A stretch of 64,000 nt of DNA from the NCBI GenBank assembly GCA_023333565.1, contig JAJKFH010001563.1, forward strand, positions 186,001 to 250,000, read 5' to 3'. A program made the position numbers and the translations under genes. The notes below the pieces were generated by a model. The model was not told the DNA's origin. It ran no database searches and saw only the letters and a program-made list of their open reading frames with translations. Shown piece after piece: positions 22,901 through 36,128 of the stretch (positions are counted from its first letter, which is position 1; each line of letters begins with the position of its first letter). This DNA comes from Puffinus mauretanicus. Lineage: Eukaryota > Chordata > Aves > Procellariiformes > Procellariidae.

Positions 22901-25900
22901 AGCTGGAGAGAGACTCAGAGTGATACGGCCTCTGTCCTGACCCAGCATTGATGTTCTTGGACTGCTGTTCTTCCTCTGCCCTTTGCACTGCTAAATTTTA
23001 CCCGGTATCTATTACATCCGCTTATTCTTGTAAGATATATTGCCGCTCCTCTGAATCATCAGAGAGTGTCATTAACCTGCTCCCACCTTTCGTGCTGATG
23101 TCCCATGACCAGCCTCACAGAGTCCCGGGGCGGCTCGTCGGTGGACTGAGCCCCGTAGTTGCTGCCCTTTCCAAACACTCTGCTTGTTGTAGCCACCCCT
23201 CACCCCCCAGCAGAGGCTTTTCCCTGCCCTTCAACCCCAGGAGGTCTTCATCTACCCAGCGTTTCTCACATCCCGAGGAAATGCAGACGGAGGAGCCATG
23301 AGCGCTGTCCGGTCCTTTGACCTCCTGTCCTGCAGAAACAAGAGCTCTCCTGGCTCCCTGCCCTCCCTTAGCAATCCTTAACCAAGTGTCCCTGCCTGCC
23401 CGAAAAATCCCGGCCACCAGACAAAGGCAGCCACCCGCTGGGAAGCAGAAGGAAGGCACTGCCGAGCCTCTTCTTGTCTTTGTTCGGGCTGGCAAAGTCC
23501 AAGGCTAGCTGTCACACGGAGCCATTCCCGGCTGTGGGTGTGTGCCAGCACATCCCGGAGACCCACAGGAACTGGCAGCAGAGAAAAACAAGTTGGAGAG
23601 GACTTTGCCTGAGGGTATCCAGGGAGCCCCGGGCTCAGGACACGGTGCATGAAGTTGGGCAGTCTTTTTGTGTGCTGCCTGTGCCATTCTCTGCTCGCCG
23701 TCATGGGCCCCGCCAGCTCCTTACAGTAGAGAAATGGTTTGGTCCCGGCTGCCCAGGGAGGTTGGTGGGAGACAGGTCTGGTATGGCGTTTGTGAGCAGC
23801 CCGGACCACATCTGGTGCCGGCTGTGGAGTGAAAAACTGCTGATGGGTCACTCCAACACACTTTAAGTATTTTGTGGTTTGATTGTTATTGTGGTTTTTT
23901 TTTTTTAGTTCAAAAGGAGAGTGATTTCTAGGGACAGGGATGCTTGGGGTAAACATGGCAAGCCTCAGAGATGGGCACAAAGTAAGCCGCTGCTCTGGGA
24001 GATGCTGCCCTCCATCTAAATCTCTTGTGGCTGCTGTTGCTGCATCCCAAACACCATTTCTAGAGGGGCAACAGGGTTCGTGGTCATCTTGTGGAAAGAC
24101 ACCCCTTGTCACCAGCTCATCCCACGGTTGAGGAGCAGCCCCAGCAGAGCAGATTGCCACCTGCCTGTGTCGAGAGTTTATCAGGCAGACGTGGCTGCAG
24201 CTCTGAGCCCTGGGAGCACCTGGGTTGTAGGGGAATGACCCTGCAGAGCTCTGCTCCGCAGTGACAATGGGCTCATCCTTCTGCTGTGGCACTGCCATGG
24301 TCTCTGTGTGTCACCTCTCCTCCTCCCCTGTGTAACGGAGTGACAGATCAACTCTTCCACTCATTGCCTGCCTGGTCTATTTAGATGAGATTGTAAGGTC
24401 TTCAGGGTCCAGTATAGGTCTGAGTCTCTGGACACCACCTGTAAGAGTCATGGTTCCTGCGTGGCTTGGACAGGCGCACACGGTTGGCATGGCCCTGCGG
24501 TCTGAATGCTGATGCTCCTTGCAGTGTGCAGGAAACCCAAGCCACGGTGCTGAATGCTGGCACTGGCCACAGCAAATGCTTCAGCGCTCTCTTTCCCTCT
24601 CTACTGTCCTAAAATCCCAGAAGAAGACTGCGACACTCCTCCAGGCCAGGAGAGCCCTGCTTTTGTCACATAATACTGTCTTTGCTGGAGACACTATCTC
24701 AAGGACTCTGTGATGTGCTGGGATGGGTCCACAAGCCTTGGTCCCGCAGCTCCCTTCTCACACAAACACAGAGCAAGGAGAAAGCAGCTCCCAAACCCCC
24801 ATCAGCACCAGCAGTGGTTGCAGGGAGGCAGAGGAAGCTGAGCATCGGAGACCTCCACATGTGCCCTGCTGCTCACGGTAAAAGAGCCTGCACAGCTCAC
24901 AGCGAGCATGGGAGGAAGCCAAAATCTCCATTCTGGTGCGTCTCTGCTCCTCTTTTTTAACCTCCCATGCTGGTACATATAAGCCTGATCAGTTCAGAGC
25001 TGACATCACATCACTGCTACAGACACATTCTCTAGTGCCATTCCTTGGGTTCCTCCCTGCTGACACCCTAAAAATACACCTCACCCTCCTACCGTGCCTG
25101 ACCGGTTGTCACTAGGTTGTGCATGGCTCATTGTACCCATGCGAGGACACTGAAAGCCACCTGGTGTGGGATGGGGCAAGGCTAACCTGCCCAGCCTGCC
25201 GCAAGTGCATGCCAGTGAATACTTCCCAGCTAATCAAGGATGTTTTCCAGGGAGCTCTGAGCCATGCACAGCTAATGTCTCACACCAGCGCCATTTACCT
25301 CCGCAGCGAAATAAGCTGCTGATTATGCAGCAGTAGATTAAAGGGATTTTAATATCTTTATTGGGTACAAGATACACAAACTCAGCGTGGTAACTGTCTT
25401 CAAGGAAAAAAAAAGTGAAGGTAAATCTCAATGATCAAGGGAGTGCTTTATCCCCCTTTTTACAATCTGCTCAGGCTTGCAGATTATGCAGCCCTGGGTG
25501 CATTTGCATAAATATTCACAGTGATACGATGCAGGTTCATATCCTTGAAGGGGCACTTGCAACCCCCATGTTTCAGCCTTGCCCTCTCTCTTCTTGATTG
25601 CCGATGCTAATTTGTCCTTTGCTGCTGATGGATTGTGTGGCTGGAGATGTACTTTGTCACTCTGCACCCTGCCTCCTGTCATGAGCAGCGAGCAGAGGGG
25701 CAATGGGCGTTGCATCGTCTCCTTGCTGCTCTCAGCAAAGCTGAGGAGCACAGGAGAGATGCGTGACATTGAAAGTCCAGATCCTAGAGACACCAGGAGG
25801 TTGGGCTTCCCTTGGTGTGACAGGAGTGAAACCCGATGGCTGGCTGGGCAGCACCCCCTCCTTGCATCTCGTGGGGTTTCTGCTGCTGCCCATCACCCTG

Positions 25901-28685
25901 ATACCCAGCCTCCTTGTGTGCAACTGTCTTTTTTGGCTTTTCTTACTTTCTGGATCCCAGCTGTGCTTTGGGGAAGGGTATGGGGATTATTATACCAGGG
26001 GAATCACAGTAGCAGTTGCCGTGAGCTGTGCTGGAGCCTGTGCAAAGGGAACTTGCACTTCTCTTTGCAGCCGGTGCCCCAGCAAAGGCGGTAGATCCTT
26101 TCTGAGTTTTTTTCTTCGAAGTGGCTGCCTTCAGGAGGAAATGAAAGCATGACCCTTCAGTCACCAGTACCCTTCCTCTGGCCTCCAGACCCTGGTCAGC
26201 TCTTAAGTCTTTTATAGGTTTCCAGCCCTGCAGAGCAGGGAGCACTATAGAGGTGAAGCAGGTCTGAAGATCATCTGTCAGGTCTTCACCATGGATCCTC
26301 AGGCCACAGCTTAGGAGCTGCTGCATTTAAAGGATCATGATGCAAAAGGGTAGAGAAAGGGGTTATCAACTGTAGAACTTGGCCCTGGAGCAAAGCCAAG
26401 GTGCTTATGCAAGAGGAATAAGCAAACAGCTAAAATCCCGCAAGAAGCGGAGCCCACTAACCACTGCAGGATCTGAGCCACCAACAACTCTGACTACTTC
26501 GTCTTTCCTCCACTCTGAGGCTTTGGTCTCTGCTGGGTTCCCCTCCTGTCGGGCCGCAGCAGGCTGCCATTCCAACAATGGTGGCACACAAATTGTCCTA
26601 CATTTCTTTCCATTTATCCTCCTAATGGGCCCCATAGCTCAGCAGTTATCTTTAGCCACGCAACAGGCAGGAGTCTGAACTTCTCGACTGCCCCAGTGCC
26701 CCCTGAAAACATAGCGGTGCCCACTGCAGGGCATCAGGGCTGTGTGGGTGACAGTAACTGAAGCAAATGTCCCCTTGTGCTGGAACACCCTCAGCATCGC
26801 TCCTGGCAGGGTTTGGCCCAGGTCAAGTAGTCTGGGTAGCTGACCCCAAGGGCGGGCGTCATTCCCAACAGGCAATTTGGGTGCAGCCAAGGAGGATGAA
26901 GAGAGTTTAATAGGGTGGAGGCTGGCTGTCACATGCCTGTTGGCCCAGGGCCAGAAAGCAGTCCCCGGCAGAGCTGATTTCCTAGTGGAGATGTAGCTGG
27001 AGGATCCCTGCTCTTCTCCGTGTAGTCCTGGGTGTTGGTTTCTGCATGATGCTTCTGCTGGGGCTCTCCGCGTGTCATGGGTGGGTTATTGCCTTTATGC
27101 CCCTGGAGAGCAAGGTCAGCTGGGTCTGGAGAGGCTCATCCCTCAGCTCTGCACACAGCAAAAGCCCTTCCCCAGCCCCCTCAGCTACCTTGCTTGCTAA
27201 TGCCTCTCATCCATCACCTGCTGGGGGATCTGAACCGGCACAAAGGGGATGCACAGTCCCACAGGCCCCAGCACAGCCCCTTTGCCTCTGCCACCACTGC
27301 TCCACACCGTGCACGTGGCCAAGACTCCATGAAAGGCTACGGGGAGAGAGGTGCAGGTCCTTACCTAGAGTAGCTTGGTGCAGCTTCACCAGTGTTTCTG
27401 AAGCATTGGCTGCTTCGTGCTTAGAGGATGTTCTGGCCTGGCAGCACCGTGTGGGGGGTGTGGATGGTGTCACCCTGCTGCAGGCAGGAGGGGACATGGC
27501 TCCCAGTTTTCTCCAGAGCCCCTGGCTTGCTCGTTAGTTTGGGACCACTCGGCACTGACATGAAAGTAGGCTCCAGCCTCAAGGGATCTGAGACAGGGGG
27601 AAAAGCAAGGCCAGGGGATGAGGTGGTGCCTGCTGCCCATAGCAGCCTGTCACTGTTTAGAGATGCCATGCAGAGGCAGGAAGCATTTGCTTGGTGAAAA
27701 TAACGCAGGATGAAAAACCCAGAACCTTGAGCCTACAGGGAAGGGCCAGAACTGGTCCCAGGTTGTGGACTGGGAAGTTTCCAGTTCTAGACTGGAAAGC
27801 TGGAATCAGGCACGCATCAAGGAAAAGATGTGACATCCTCGGGCAAGGGGACTTGTCCATCCCTTGGCGTCCTCCGGTCAGGAGTGAGGGTCGAACCCTC
27901 CTGGATCTGTAAATCCCACCTTCAAGAGCAATGCAGCCATGTCTGTGCTGAACTGCTGCTCTGCTGCCTTTGGAAGCTGTGAGTCTGGCGAAGGGGTGGG
28001 GAAGCCTCAAGCCACAGGGGTGCACCAGAGCCCACGCCATCCATGTTGTCACTGCTTCTGCCCCGATCCCACGTCTCCAGGCATCAGCACATGGCCACAC
28101 AAGGGCCGGCAGGGAGCCCAGCTATGCTGGAGGGCGCCAGAAGGGCTTTGTACCTGCTCTGCTCGTGGTTCAGTGGTTGTCACGGTGGGTCAGTGGCTTG
28201 CTGCCCTGAGCCACATGCTGCAGATCGGCTCCTGACAGCTCCCTCAGTTTCTGTTCCCCAGTCACCCTCTTTCTTTCATTTTTCACATTTTTCTCTTTGA
28301 TTATAAATAGCCCTGAGAGGGACTTCCCAGCCCTCAGGGAGGAAGAGGCAATAATGCCTTCCTGAAGGAAGTGGCCAGGACATCTGAAGGACCCTTCTCA
28401 AGTGTAAATGATACCAAACAACATCCCTGGACAGGAAACGTTGCAGGCAGCAAGGGCAGAGGATGCTGCCAGGAGCAGAGCTCCCGAGCACTTTGTGGAG
28501 GAAATACAGCAGCTGATGTTGGCTTGTTAACGCTCTGGGGGGGCTGCCATCGGGAACCTGGCCATTGGGGTTCCCTGGTGCTCCTGTCCAAGCACTGCTG
28601 AGCTCTGGAGCCCCAGGTTTGCCACAAAAGCAGGCGGCATGCTCTTGAATGGCCGAGTCCCGTTGGGGGACTCAAAGGAGTGCTT
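19921..28685. other. Gene-free interval between CR1 copies
   Basis: No exon set was recognised. Features worth noting are a minus-strand poly(A)-type signal (TTTATT on plus) at 25357-25362 without a gene attached, a poly(T) run near 23893, and a weak antisense CR1-like piece at 21500-21620, listed separately. Scattered frames of 100-300 codons here lack splice context or familiar domains. Confidence 0.4.
21500..21620 (-). repeat. Possible antisense CR1 fragment
   Basis: 'ttccagtctgaacagtccca' followed by 'ctgctcagcattgcttcttc' resembles the antisense of the CR1 segment 'ttgttcagcctggaga'. The copy is short and diverged, so this is a weak call. Confidence 0.3.
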
Positions 28686-28689
28686 TGAG

Positions 28690-28979
28690 CGGAATGATTA
28701 GCGATAGGACGAGAGGAAATGGCCTCAAGTTGCGCCAAGGGAGGTTTAGATTGGACATTAGGAGAAATTTCTTTACTGAAAGAGTGGTCAGGCCTTGGAA
28801 CAGGCTGCCCAGGGAAGCGGTAGAGTCACCATCCCTGGAAGTATTTAAAAGATGTGTAGATGAGGCCCTTAGGGACATGGTGTAGTGGGCATGGTGTGTT
28901 GGGTTGATGGTTGGACTCGATGATCTTAAAGGTCTTTTCCAACCTTACTGATTCTATGATTCTATGATTCTATGATTTA
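28690..28979 (+). mobile_element. CR1 LINE, 5'-truncated copy with 3' ATTCTATG repeat tail
   Basis: This is a clear chicken repeat 1 (CR1) non-LTR retroposon. Sense DNA encodes the carboxyl end of the CR1 reverse-transcriptase ORF: a frame ending near 28885 contains [20 protein letters not shown] and [16 protein letters not shown] before its stop. The 3' UTR follows with GGTTGGACTCGATGATCTT and closes on three tandem ATTCTATG-type units at 28951-28978, the hallmark of the CR1 3' end. Only about 290 bp remain, the usual severe 5' truncation. The frame is intact, so the copy looks fairly young compared with the other fragments in the window. It cannot move by itself. Confidence 0.93.
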
Positions 28980-30310
28980 ACTTCTCGTTCTGCAGCTCTG
29001 CGCCGGAGATGGCTGCCGTCCCCTCTAGCCACCCAGAGTTCTTTGCTTCAGAAACAAAATCCTCCTCTTAAGTCACTGTTGTCTTCTGCCAGGTGAAGCT
29101 ATCTACACAGTGGTCTGGGGGGGTCTGCGGGAAGATCTGCATTTGGGGTCTTTACCCTTGGCTGGTGCTGGGAGCTGCTGATCCCGTAGCAGCTGGGGTT
29201 GTACCCTTCCACAGACCCTCTCCTCCACACAGGACAGACACAGCTGAGATGACACACTTCTCTCTCGACATCGTCTAATTGGCTTGATTTGTCCGTATTA
29301 AACATTTACCATCCACAGTTAGCTCCTTCATTAGCTGTGACACGTCATGTTTAACCACACAGCAATATTGCAGCAGTGCCAGAGCCAGCAGCAAATGCTC
29401 AGAAAACTTCTGCACAAGGTTAATACAGAGACCATGAGAAAATCTGGGACTGAATTCAAACAAACGTACACAAGCCTGGAAATACATCTGAGCTGGCAGA
29501 AGATCTTAGACAAGTGTGCACATCCACCTGCACAGCATTCATCCCTGCCTCCTTTATTTATACCCAGCATAATGGATTGCCTGTGGACCTGGGGGCTTGC
29601 AAGGGGGAATGAGCACACATTTGGCTTGCAAACCACAGCGTAATTAATTCCCAGCAAAGCTTCTGGGTTTCCCTTTATGGCTAAGGAAGTTCAAGGTGTT
29701 ACCCAGGGTTAACTAGATGCCTCTCCTGCATGCCCTGGGGTGCTCAGCCCCACCAGCACGGGGCAAGGGATGGGTCTTCCACGTCTGGGGAGAAACCAGG
29801 CAGGTGGGAAAGTGAAACAATTTAAGGAATAACAGAAAAACAAGTTGAGGAGCACGCCAGGGGTCCCTGCTACCGCCAGCCCTGCTCCCGATCAGCGTCA
29901 GGCCCTTCACCCCCAGGGCTTTGCCCTGAGGAAAGGTTTTCTCAGCCCAGGGAAGGCACATAACTCCTCAAAAGGCAATTGTTTTGAAGGCAGTGTTTGC
30001 CATCTAGTGGGAAAATAGGGTCTGGGCACCCCTCTTGCCTGCAGAAGGATGAGGCTTGGGATTGTTTTGGCAGGAGTTGGGGGCCACGCTCCCCCTGGCC
30101 CGTAGCCAAGCAGCAGCTCCCAGCCCCCCCGGCGGGGAGCTCTGGGCAGGAGGGAAATTGGGAGAGGTGGTGCTGGCTTAGCTTCCTGCAGGCAGCTCAC
30201 GGGGAGCTTTGCAGCCCCTGGAGTGGTCCCTGGCTGAACTGGTGCCCAGCATAAGTGGGGAGCTGAAAGAAGTTTTCTGGAGTAGGGGAGAAAGCACCAT
30301 GTCCTGGATA
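28980..30310. other. Unique-looking spacer, nothing recognised
   Basis: The sequence contains no recognisable exon or repeat. The part at 29280-29640 is more AT-rich than its surroundings. Confidence 0.4.
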
Positions 30311-30314
30311 AATG

Positions 30315-30680
30315 GTGCCTTCCAGGTCAGCATCTCCCTGGGGACTGGTGCCTTCCAGGTTGGCATCCTCCTGGGCATCACTGTCTTCCGGTCAGCACCC
30401 TCTTGAAGATCAGTGTGTTCCAGGTTGGCATCCCCAGCATCCCCCTGGCAATCAGTGCCCTTCCAGGTCAGCACCCTCTTGAAGATCAGTGTGTTCCAGG
30501 TTGGCACCCCCAGCATCCCCCTGGTAATCAGCGCCCTTCTAGGTCAGTAAGCTCCCTGGCATCTTCCCGAGTATTGGTGCCTTTCAGGTCAGCATCCTCC
30601 CGGTGATCGGTGCTTTCCAGGTCAGCAATCCTGGGGATCAGTGCCTTCCAGTCAGTATCCTCCAGGAGATCCCAGGTGTA
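30315..30680. repeat. Minisatellite, about 33-bp unit with 77-bp higher-order repeat
   Basis: Tandem units of the type TGCCTTCCAGGTCAGCATCC plus CCCTGGNGATCAG recur about ten times with length changes. Inside, a block of about 77 bp at 30391-30467 is repeated almost exactly at 30468-30544, differing at a handful of bases, which shows recent unit duplication. No gene overlaps it. Confidence 0.85.
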
Positions 30681-33600
30681 GACATGGACCTGGCACTTTT
30701 AGCACCTTACCAGCCAGAGCTGCCTGGCACAGAGGTGACTATGTCAGTGCCCAGCCGGTACGTGGAGCTCAACTGCTACCAAGCCTTTGGATATCCCAGC
30801 ATGGAGCAAAGGCTGGGGGTTGCTTGTATGTTGGGAGGGCCCTGTGTGTTGTAACCCTGCAATACCACATGAGACTGCCAGAGTCACATTTAACTCTGGC
30901 CCATCATTTTCAGGATGCAGAGAAAGGTCCTGCTGCACAGGGCTGTCTGTCTGCCCAGCGCCTGCTCCATGCAGTCCTGGAAATCCAGGGAGCACTGGAG
31001 TCTCCCAGCTGGTTGAGGAGCTCCTGCATAGGGCTTGGCCATGTTGTCCATAATCTCTCTTTGCTTGGTCTGCCCTTGCAGACCAAAGAGCTGATGTGGC
31101 AGTGGATGTAGGGGACCACAAGGTGCAGCTGGTGGGAGGAGAGCAGGTAGGGAGGCTCCCTGTCTCTCCCCAGGGCAGCTCCCAAAGTGTCTCCTGCTCT
31201 GTTTCAGGCCCTGTTGCAGCTCTGGAGGCAACTGGAAGAGCAGATGGAGTTTCTGCCATGGGAAAGGGAGATCATCTCCTCTGAGCAAGTGACATGGCAG
31301 CATCGAGAAGATATGGTCCTCACGCTGCACAGCAGAGAAGATGTGTGCACGGGGAATACGCAGTGGGCACTGCTGTGAAAAGTGATATGACTGCATGTGC
31401 CCTCCAGTACCACCACGCTTCATGGCAGGGACACGAAACACTGGGAACTCTTGCGTGGACAACAGGACTGTTTGCAGTGCAAAAAGCTGGCAGGAAAGTC
31501 CCGGGCTTGGTGAGCTCATCTGAAGAGCTGCTGCTGCTTTGAGGAGGGAGCAGCCATTTCTTGAGAAGATCATGAGCAGCAGCATTTGGGAACAGCTAAG
31601 CTACTGGCTTTAGCCTCCCAGCATCTCTGCGGCCACGTGCTTGGTGTTTCCTGGCCATCAACGACCAAAAGCATGCTGGAGGCAGGGAGGTGGCCAGCCC
31701 CAGCAAGCAAAGAAAGAAACAACCCGTTGCTGCAGTGAGAAGCCTACAATGGGGCAGCAAGAAGAGATGTCTCAAGCCTCTCCCCTCTCCACATCTGCTT
31801 GGGTGCCAGCAGGAAGGAGCTGATGATGGGCAAGGAGTTTGCAGGCCTGTGGCAGCTAGAAAGGGAGGCAGATGAAGGAGTACGGGTGATCTCAGGGGAC
31901 TCCAGCGGGCTTGGCACTTGGACCGTCTAGCAAGACCCCAGGCACAGATATTCCACAAGTGAGATGAAAACTATGGCCAGGGTGAATGCTTTCATTCACT
32001 GGGGTTTAAAACTGGGGTTTTAAAGCATTGCGTTTAGATTCACTGTGTCTCTGGGGCAGGGTCCCTGCTGCTCCTCCATTCCCTGAGCCTCACAGTGTGA
32101 GATGGAAGCTCCTGAGCTGGATGCAATCCCTCTGAAGATGCCCTACCCTCTCCCCTGACATTCTTGGGACCTGCACCGGTAACAATTCGTACTCTCCTTC
32201 CTCATGTCAGCTGCGATGCCACTTCCATGGGGACTGGGTGCATGGGTCACACCTGGGGCTTTTTCCCAAACACAGACCTTGCTCTGCCCATGGGCCTCCC
32301 TTTGCCAGCCTCATGCACTTGGTCTCCCAGCCATCTTCACAAGTCAGCCCCTGCCTAATGAGCATCTTTGATGCTTAGGATGGTATTTGGGTGTCCAAAC
32401 TGCCTATCCATCCATTCATCCATGCACCTACACATATATCCATTCCTTCCTCCCTCTGCCAACTGGTCCATGCATCCATCTATACATCTGTGTGTACACA
32501 CATGGCTCCTTCCCTCAGTCCATGCATCCTTCCCTCCCTGCTGAATCACTGACCGTATATGCACACTTTCCTTTCTCCCTTGCCTTGTGACAAATATGTT
32601 TCATGCCTTCAAGCCTTCATGGCTTCCATGATCTGCTGGGGCTGCTTTTACTTCTTTCCTTGGTTCAGGACGTGGCAGAGAAGCAAGCAGGAGCAGCCAT
32701 GAGAGGTAAGCTGAGACTGTTTTGCTTCACAGTCCTGTGCAACCCGCCTCCTCCCCTGCAAAATGCGGGCTGATCCTGGCAGCGAGGCAGGGAGAGGAGG
32801 CTGGGCCTGAGGGCCAGCCCAGATATTTGGCAGGGTCTATGGCAGTCAAACAGCCCAGGCACAACTGTCCACAACCGGTGCCCTGCCACAATGGCTTTGG
32901 CCCAGGCTATTGCTTTCCCAAATGAGCCCCGCACACAGCTGGGAGGCTGGTGCACCCCAGCCCCTGCCCAGAGATGCTCTGGATGGGGTCCTGCACAGGA
33001 TGGAGACACAGAGAACGAACATGAGCCTTTCTGCACCTCAGCCCTGGGGACCTTCCCTGGCATCTGGCATTGCCTGCTGGAAATTTTGTGTCCCCTAGCA
33101 GGACCTGGCCCATGTTCTCCTGCATTTTTCTCCTGCTGGGCTTGGGCTGGTCCCTGTCCCATGCCAGGGAGCTGGACCCATCCCTGCTCCTCGTCGATGC
33201 AGCCCACAGGCTGCTTTGACCTGGCACAGTCTCAGCATCCCCAGGCCTGGCTTGTACCAGCTCCCCCAGCGATCTTGGCACAGCATCCACCCTGGGGAGG
33301 GTGGGATACAGCAGCAAGACAAGTTTGGAAGTGCCTCTGCCTACTCGGGGCAGGGTGCGTCCAGGCAGGCCTCCAGCCTGCAGCAGGAAGCCTCCTGCTC
33401 GCTCAGCGGCTGCGTGAGCCACCGAAGAGCCCGAGCCCTGGAGGAAGTGCCCTGGCCCCGCGGTGGGACAGGGAGGTGCCGGCACTGGGACTGCTCTCAT
33501 GGTCCCTTCCTGTTTTTCTTCTCCACGGCTTGAAGGCAAAGTTGACTTTGGCATCTGGAGCCCTCTCCTTTATCCCAGATTGCTGTTCCCTCCAGCCCTC

Positions 33601-35635
33601 CCCTTGCATCTTCACTAGTCCAATGGAAAGCCCTGTTCGCCCATGTCCAGCGCCAGGGCATCCTCCCCCCGGGCAGCTGGGAGTGCCGCACCCAGCACCA
33701 AGCATCCTTAGCCCCCCAGGCACAGAACTTGCTGCTTCCTTGCAGTCACCGATGCCCGTGTGTCACATTTACAGTCTGCGGGGGCAGGGAGCTGAGCCAC
33801 GGGGCATCCCAGCAGGCAGCCGCAGCATGGGCAGGCAGGACTTCATGGTGGCGTGAAGACCTCTTGCCTGCTCTTGGTATCTCCAGCTGCCAAATGGGTG
33901 GCAGGTCCCGTCTCTAAAGCTTCCATCAGAGAGGAAAGCGGTCACCCTCCAGGGCCAAGGGCAGTAGGATGCGGTGATGAGGACCAGATGTTCATCTCCT
34001 GCCCTCAAGCTGCCCTGGTCACCAGAACTGGGTGTCCCCACCACCTGGACAGGCAAACCTCAGCTATGGAAGGGGACAGAGGGCTTAACACATGGGGACA
34101 GCACAGCTATGGGTCCCATCTGCCCGTCATTTCTCATCCACCCACCTGAGCTTGCCCGCACAATGCAGGCACGCGTTCCCTTGTGATGTGCGAGGCTCTG
34201 GTGGTCTCTGCTCCCCCTAGCCAGCAGCAACCCCCTTCTATTTGGAGCACGCCTGGACTTTCTGGAGTTTATAAGCAGGCAGGATTCGGGGCCCAGAGCT
34301 GCCGGATCACGCTCTCTCCTATTTTCTGGCTGTTGCGCTCCTGCGTCTTGAGCAGGCGTGAGCCTCTAAACCAGCACCAGGTGCCAGGAAATCACCGAGC
34401 TCAGTTTGCAAACGCTGGAGCTACAGCTATAGGATAGACATCACCCATGTTCAACAGCATCCTATGGACAACCACAGCCCTGATCCCCTCCATAGTGGCA
34501 GGGGAGTGGGATCTGGTGGTGGTAAGAGCAGGTTTTCAAATGGAAAAGGCTGTCCGTGCCATGCTGGGGACCGAGAGGAGACAAGGGTGTCCGTGACATG
34601 TCAGAAAGGGCTGGCTTGGACACTGGGGACCAGAGTCCAGCAGGTGATGGCAGCATGACACAGCTGGCAAGTTCTGGGATGCACCTGGGAGAGGGAATGT
34701 GGCTGTTGAGCCCAGAAGCCCAGGCAGGATCTGGCCCTTTATACCTCCCCAGCTCGGTGACCTGCCTTACTTGCTCCGTGGAGAGCCCTGCTCCTGTCCA
34801 AGGATGGTGCCACCCCAGTAGCACACGGAGGATGGAGGGCTGACCCCCATCTCCCCCATCCAGGGTGACTGTGCTCACCAGGGGCAGCGAGGGGCTGGGA
34901 TCCCGCAAAGCCAAGCACCAGCACGGGTAGCCCCATGCCCCCCGTACTCAGGGTGGGCGTGCAGGGACACCCCGAGAGGGCAGGGGGGTCCGTGGGCACA
35001 CATGCCATTGCAAAGGGCACAGCCCTGTGCTGTTCCCCTCCAATCCAGTCCCCATGAGGACCCTTTCGGGACATCCCCCCTGCCTCCAGGCTCCCTCTGC
35101 ACCCTGGGTTCAAGGGCAGCCCCGGGGCCCAGCCGGGAGTGACACATCTCCCCGGCGGGGCAGGCGCAGGGTCCCACCCTGCGCTGGCTCTGCTCCCCGC
35201 GCTCCCTGCGCCGCTGCTGCCTGAATTTCCACCCAGCCCCATCTGGATCTCATCGGGCCGTTGGCGCTCAGCACCGGGGTCGGGAGGTGCCAACACATGG
35301 AAGCCATTAGAGGGGCTGGGTTGAGGCGCAGGGAGGGGGCCACATGCCGAGCGAGTGGGGCTGTGCAGAGGGTCCTGTCCCTGCTGCTGGGCTGGCGAGG
35401 GCAGGGGAGATGTCCCAGGCAGCTGCCTGCATCCTCTTCTGGCACTCAGCAAGGGCTGGCCTGGGCGAGGGTCTTTCTCAGCCCCTCCAGGCTCCTGGGG
35501 AGGGGTCTGACCCGTTTGGGGACCAGCCCTGCTGCCTGTGCAGCTCCTGCAAGGACCGTCCCCAAGCTGGCATCTCACCCGCTGCCACTCACCCTTCCCC
35601 TGGCCGAGCACCATCTTGCAAGGGGGTCTTGCATG
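30681..35635. other. Gene-free interval between minisatellite and IL11RA 3' end
   Basis: No CCL27-like chemokine exon was found on the plus strand, where mammalian synteny would place it. A TATAAG at 34270-34275 with a kappaB-like GGACTTTCTGG at 34254-34264 looks promoter-like, but no start codon follows within about 170 bp. Confidence 0.4.
32405..32537. repeat. Imperfect (CATC/ATCC)n microsatellite
   Basis: Runs of ATCCATCC, CATCCATG and TTCCTTCC with ACACAC interruptions make a degenerate tetranucleotide repeat. Confidence 0.7.
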
Positions 35636-35639
35636 GGCA

Positions 35640-36128
35640 GTGCCAACATTATCCCCTTTATTAGCATCACTGCTCCATCCAGCCACAGCTTAGGGCAAAG
35701 GGGCAGAGGGACGGGGGGGAGTCCCTTCTGCCTACTGGTGGCTGGTGGGCGGATGACGGGCAGGGCTCAGCACCCCCTGCTCACTGATGCCCGGCACCCC
35801 TGGTCCCCCTCAACACTAGGCAGTGAAGTGGGGCTGGCTCAGCATCTCATCCCCATGTGGTCAGCAGCGCCTGGCGGTGGGGCTGGCCCATCGCCTTCAG
35901 TCCAAGGTGCCTCCAGCCGGCTCCTGGAGGGCACGGGTAGCCCAAAGCTCCTGGGAGCACAGCCTCTCTCCTTAGGGTCCATCCTGCACCCCTAGGTGCT
36001 GGGGGCTCCGGCAATGTCCACGGCCATGGGGCGACCCAGGAGGCGTGGGGTCCTTGGGGGCCAGCAGTGGCGTCAAGTCCCACGCGTGGGCAAGCGGGTG
36101 CAGGAAGCGGGGATCGGCCAGGGCTCAC
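35640..36128 (-). terminator. IL11RA 3' UTR and poly(A) signal
   Basis: On the minus strand AATAAA lies at 35662-35657, about 470 nt after the IL11RA stop codon at 36129. Cleavage is expected near 35640. No other minus-strand exon is seen between. Confidence 0.7.

Noticed and set aside
22948..23060. Frame starting MMFLDCCSSSALC, resembling a chemokine CC motif
   Set aside because: Spacing of later cysteines, lack of the IP...V core and lack of splice sites do not fit a chemokine.
26628..26700. tRNA-like stretch with TAGCTCAGCAGT resembling an A box
   Set aside because: No acceptable B box (GGTTCGANTCC) and no paired acceptor stem; at most a tRNA-derived repeat relic.
27939..28000. Frame starting MSVLNCCSAAF
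   Set aside because: Only the CC pair matches; the following sequence has no chemokine core or exon borders.
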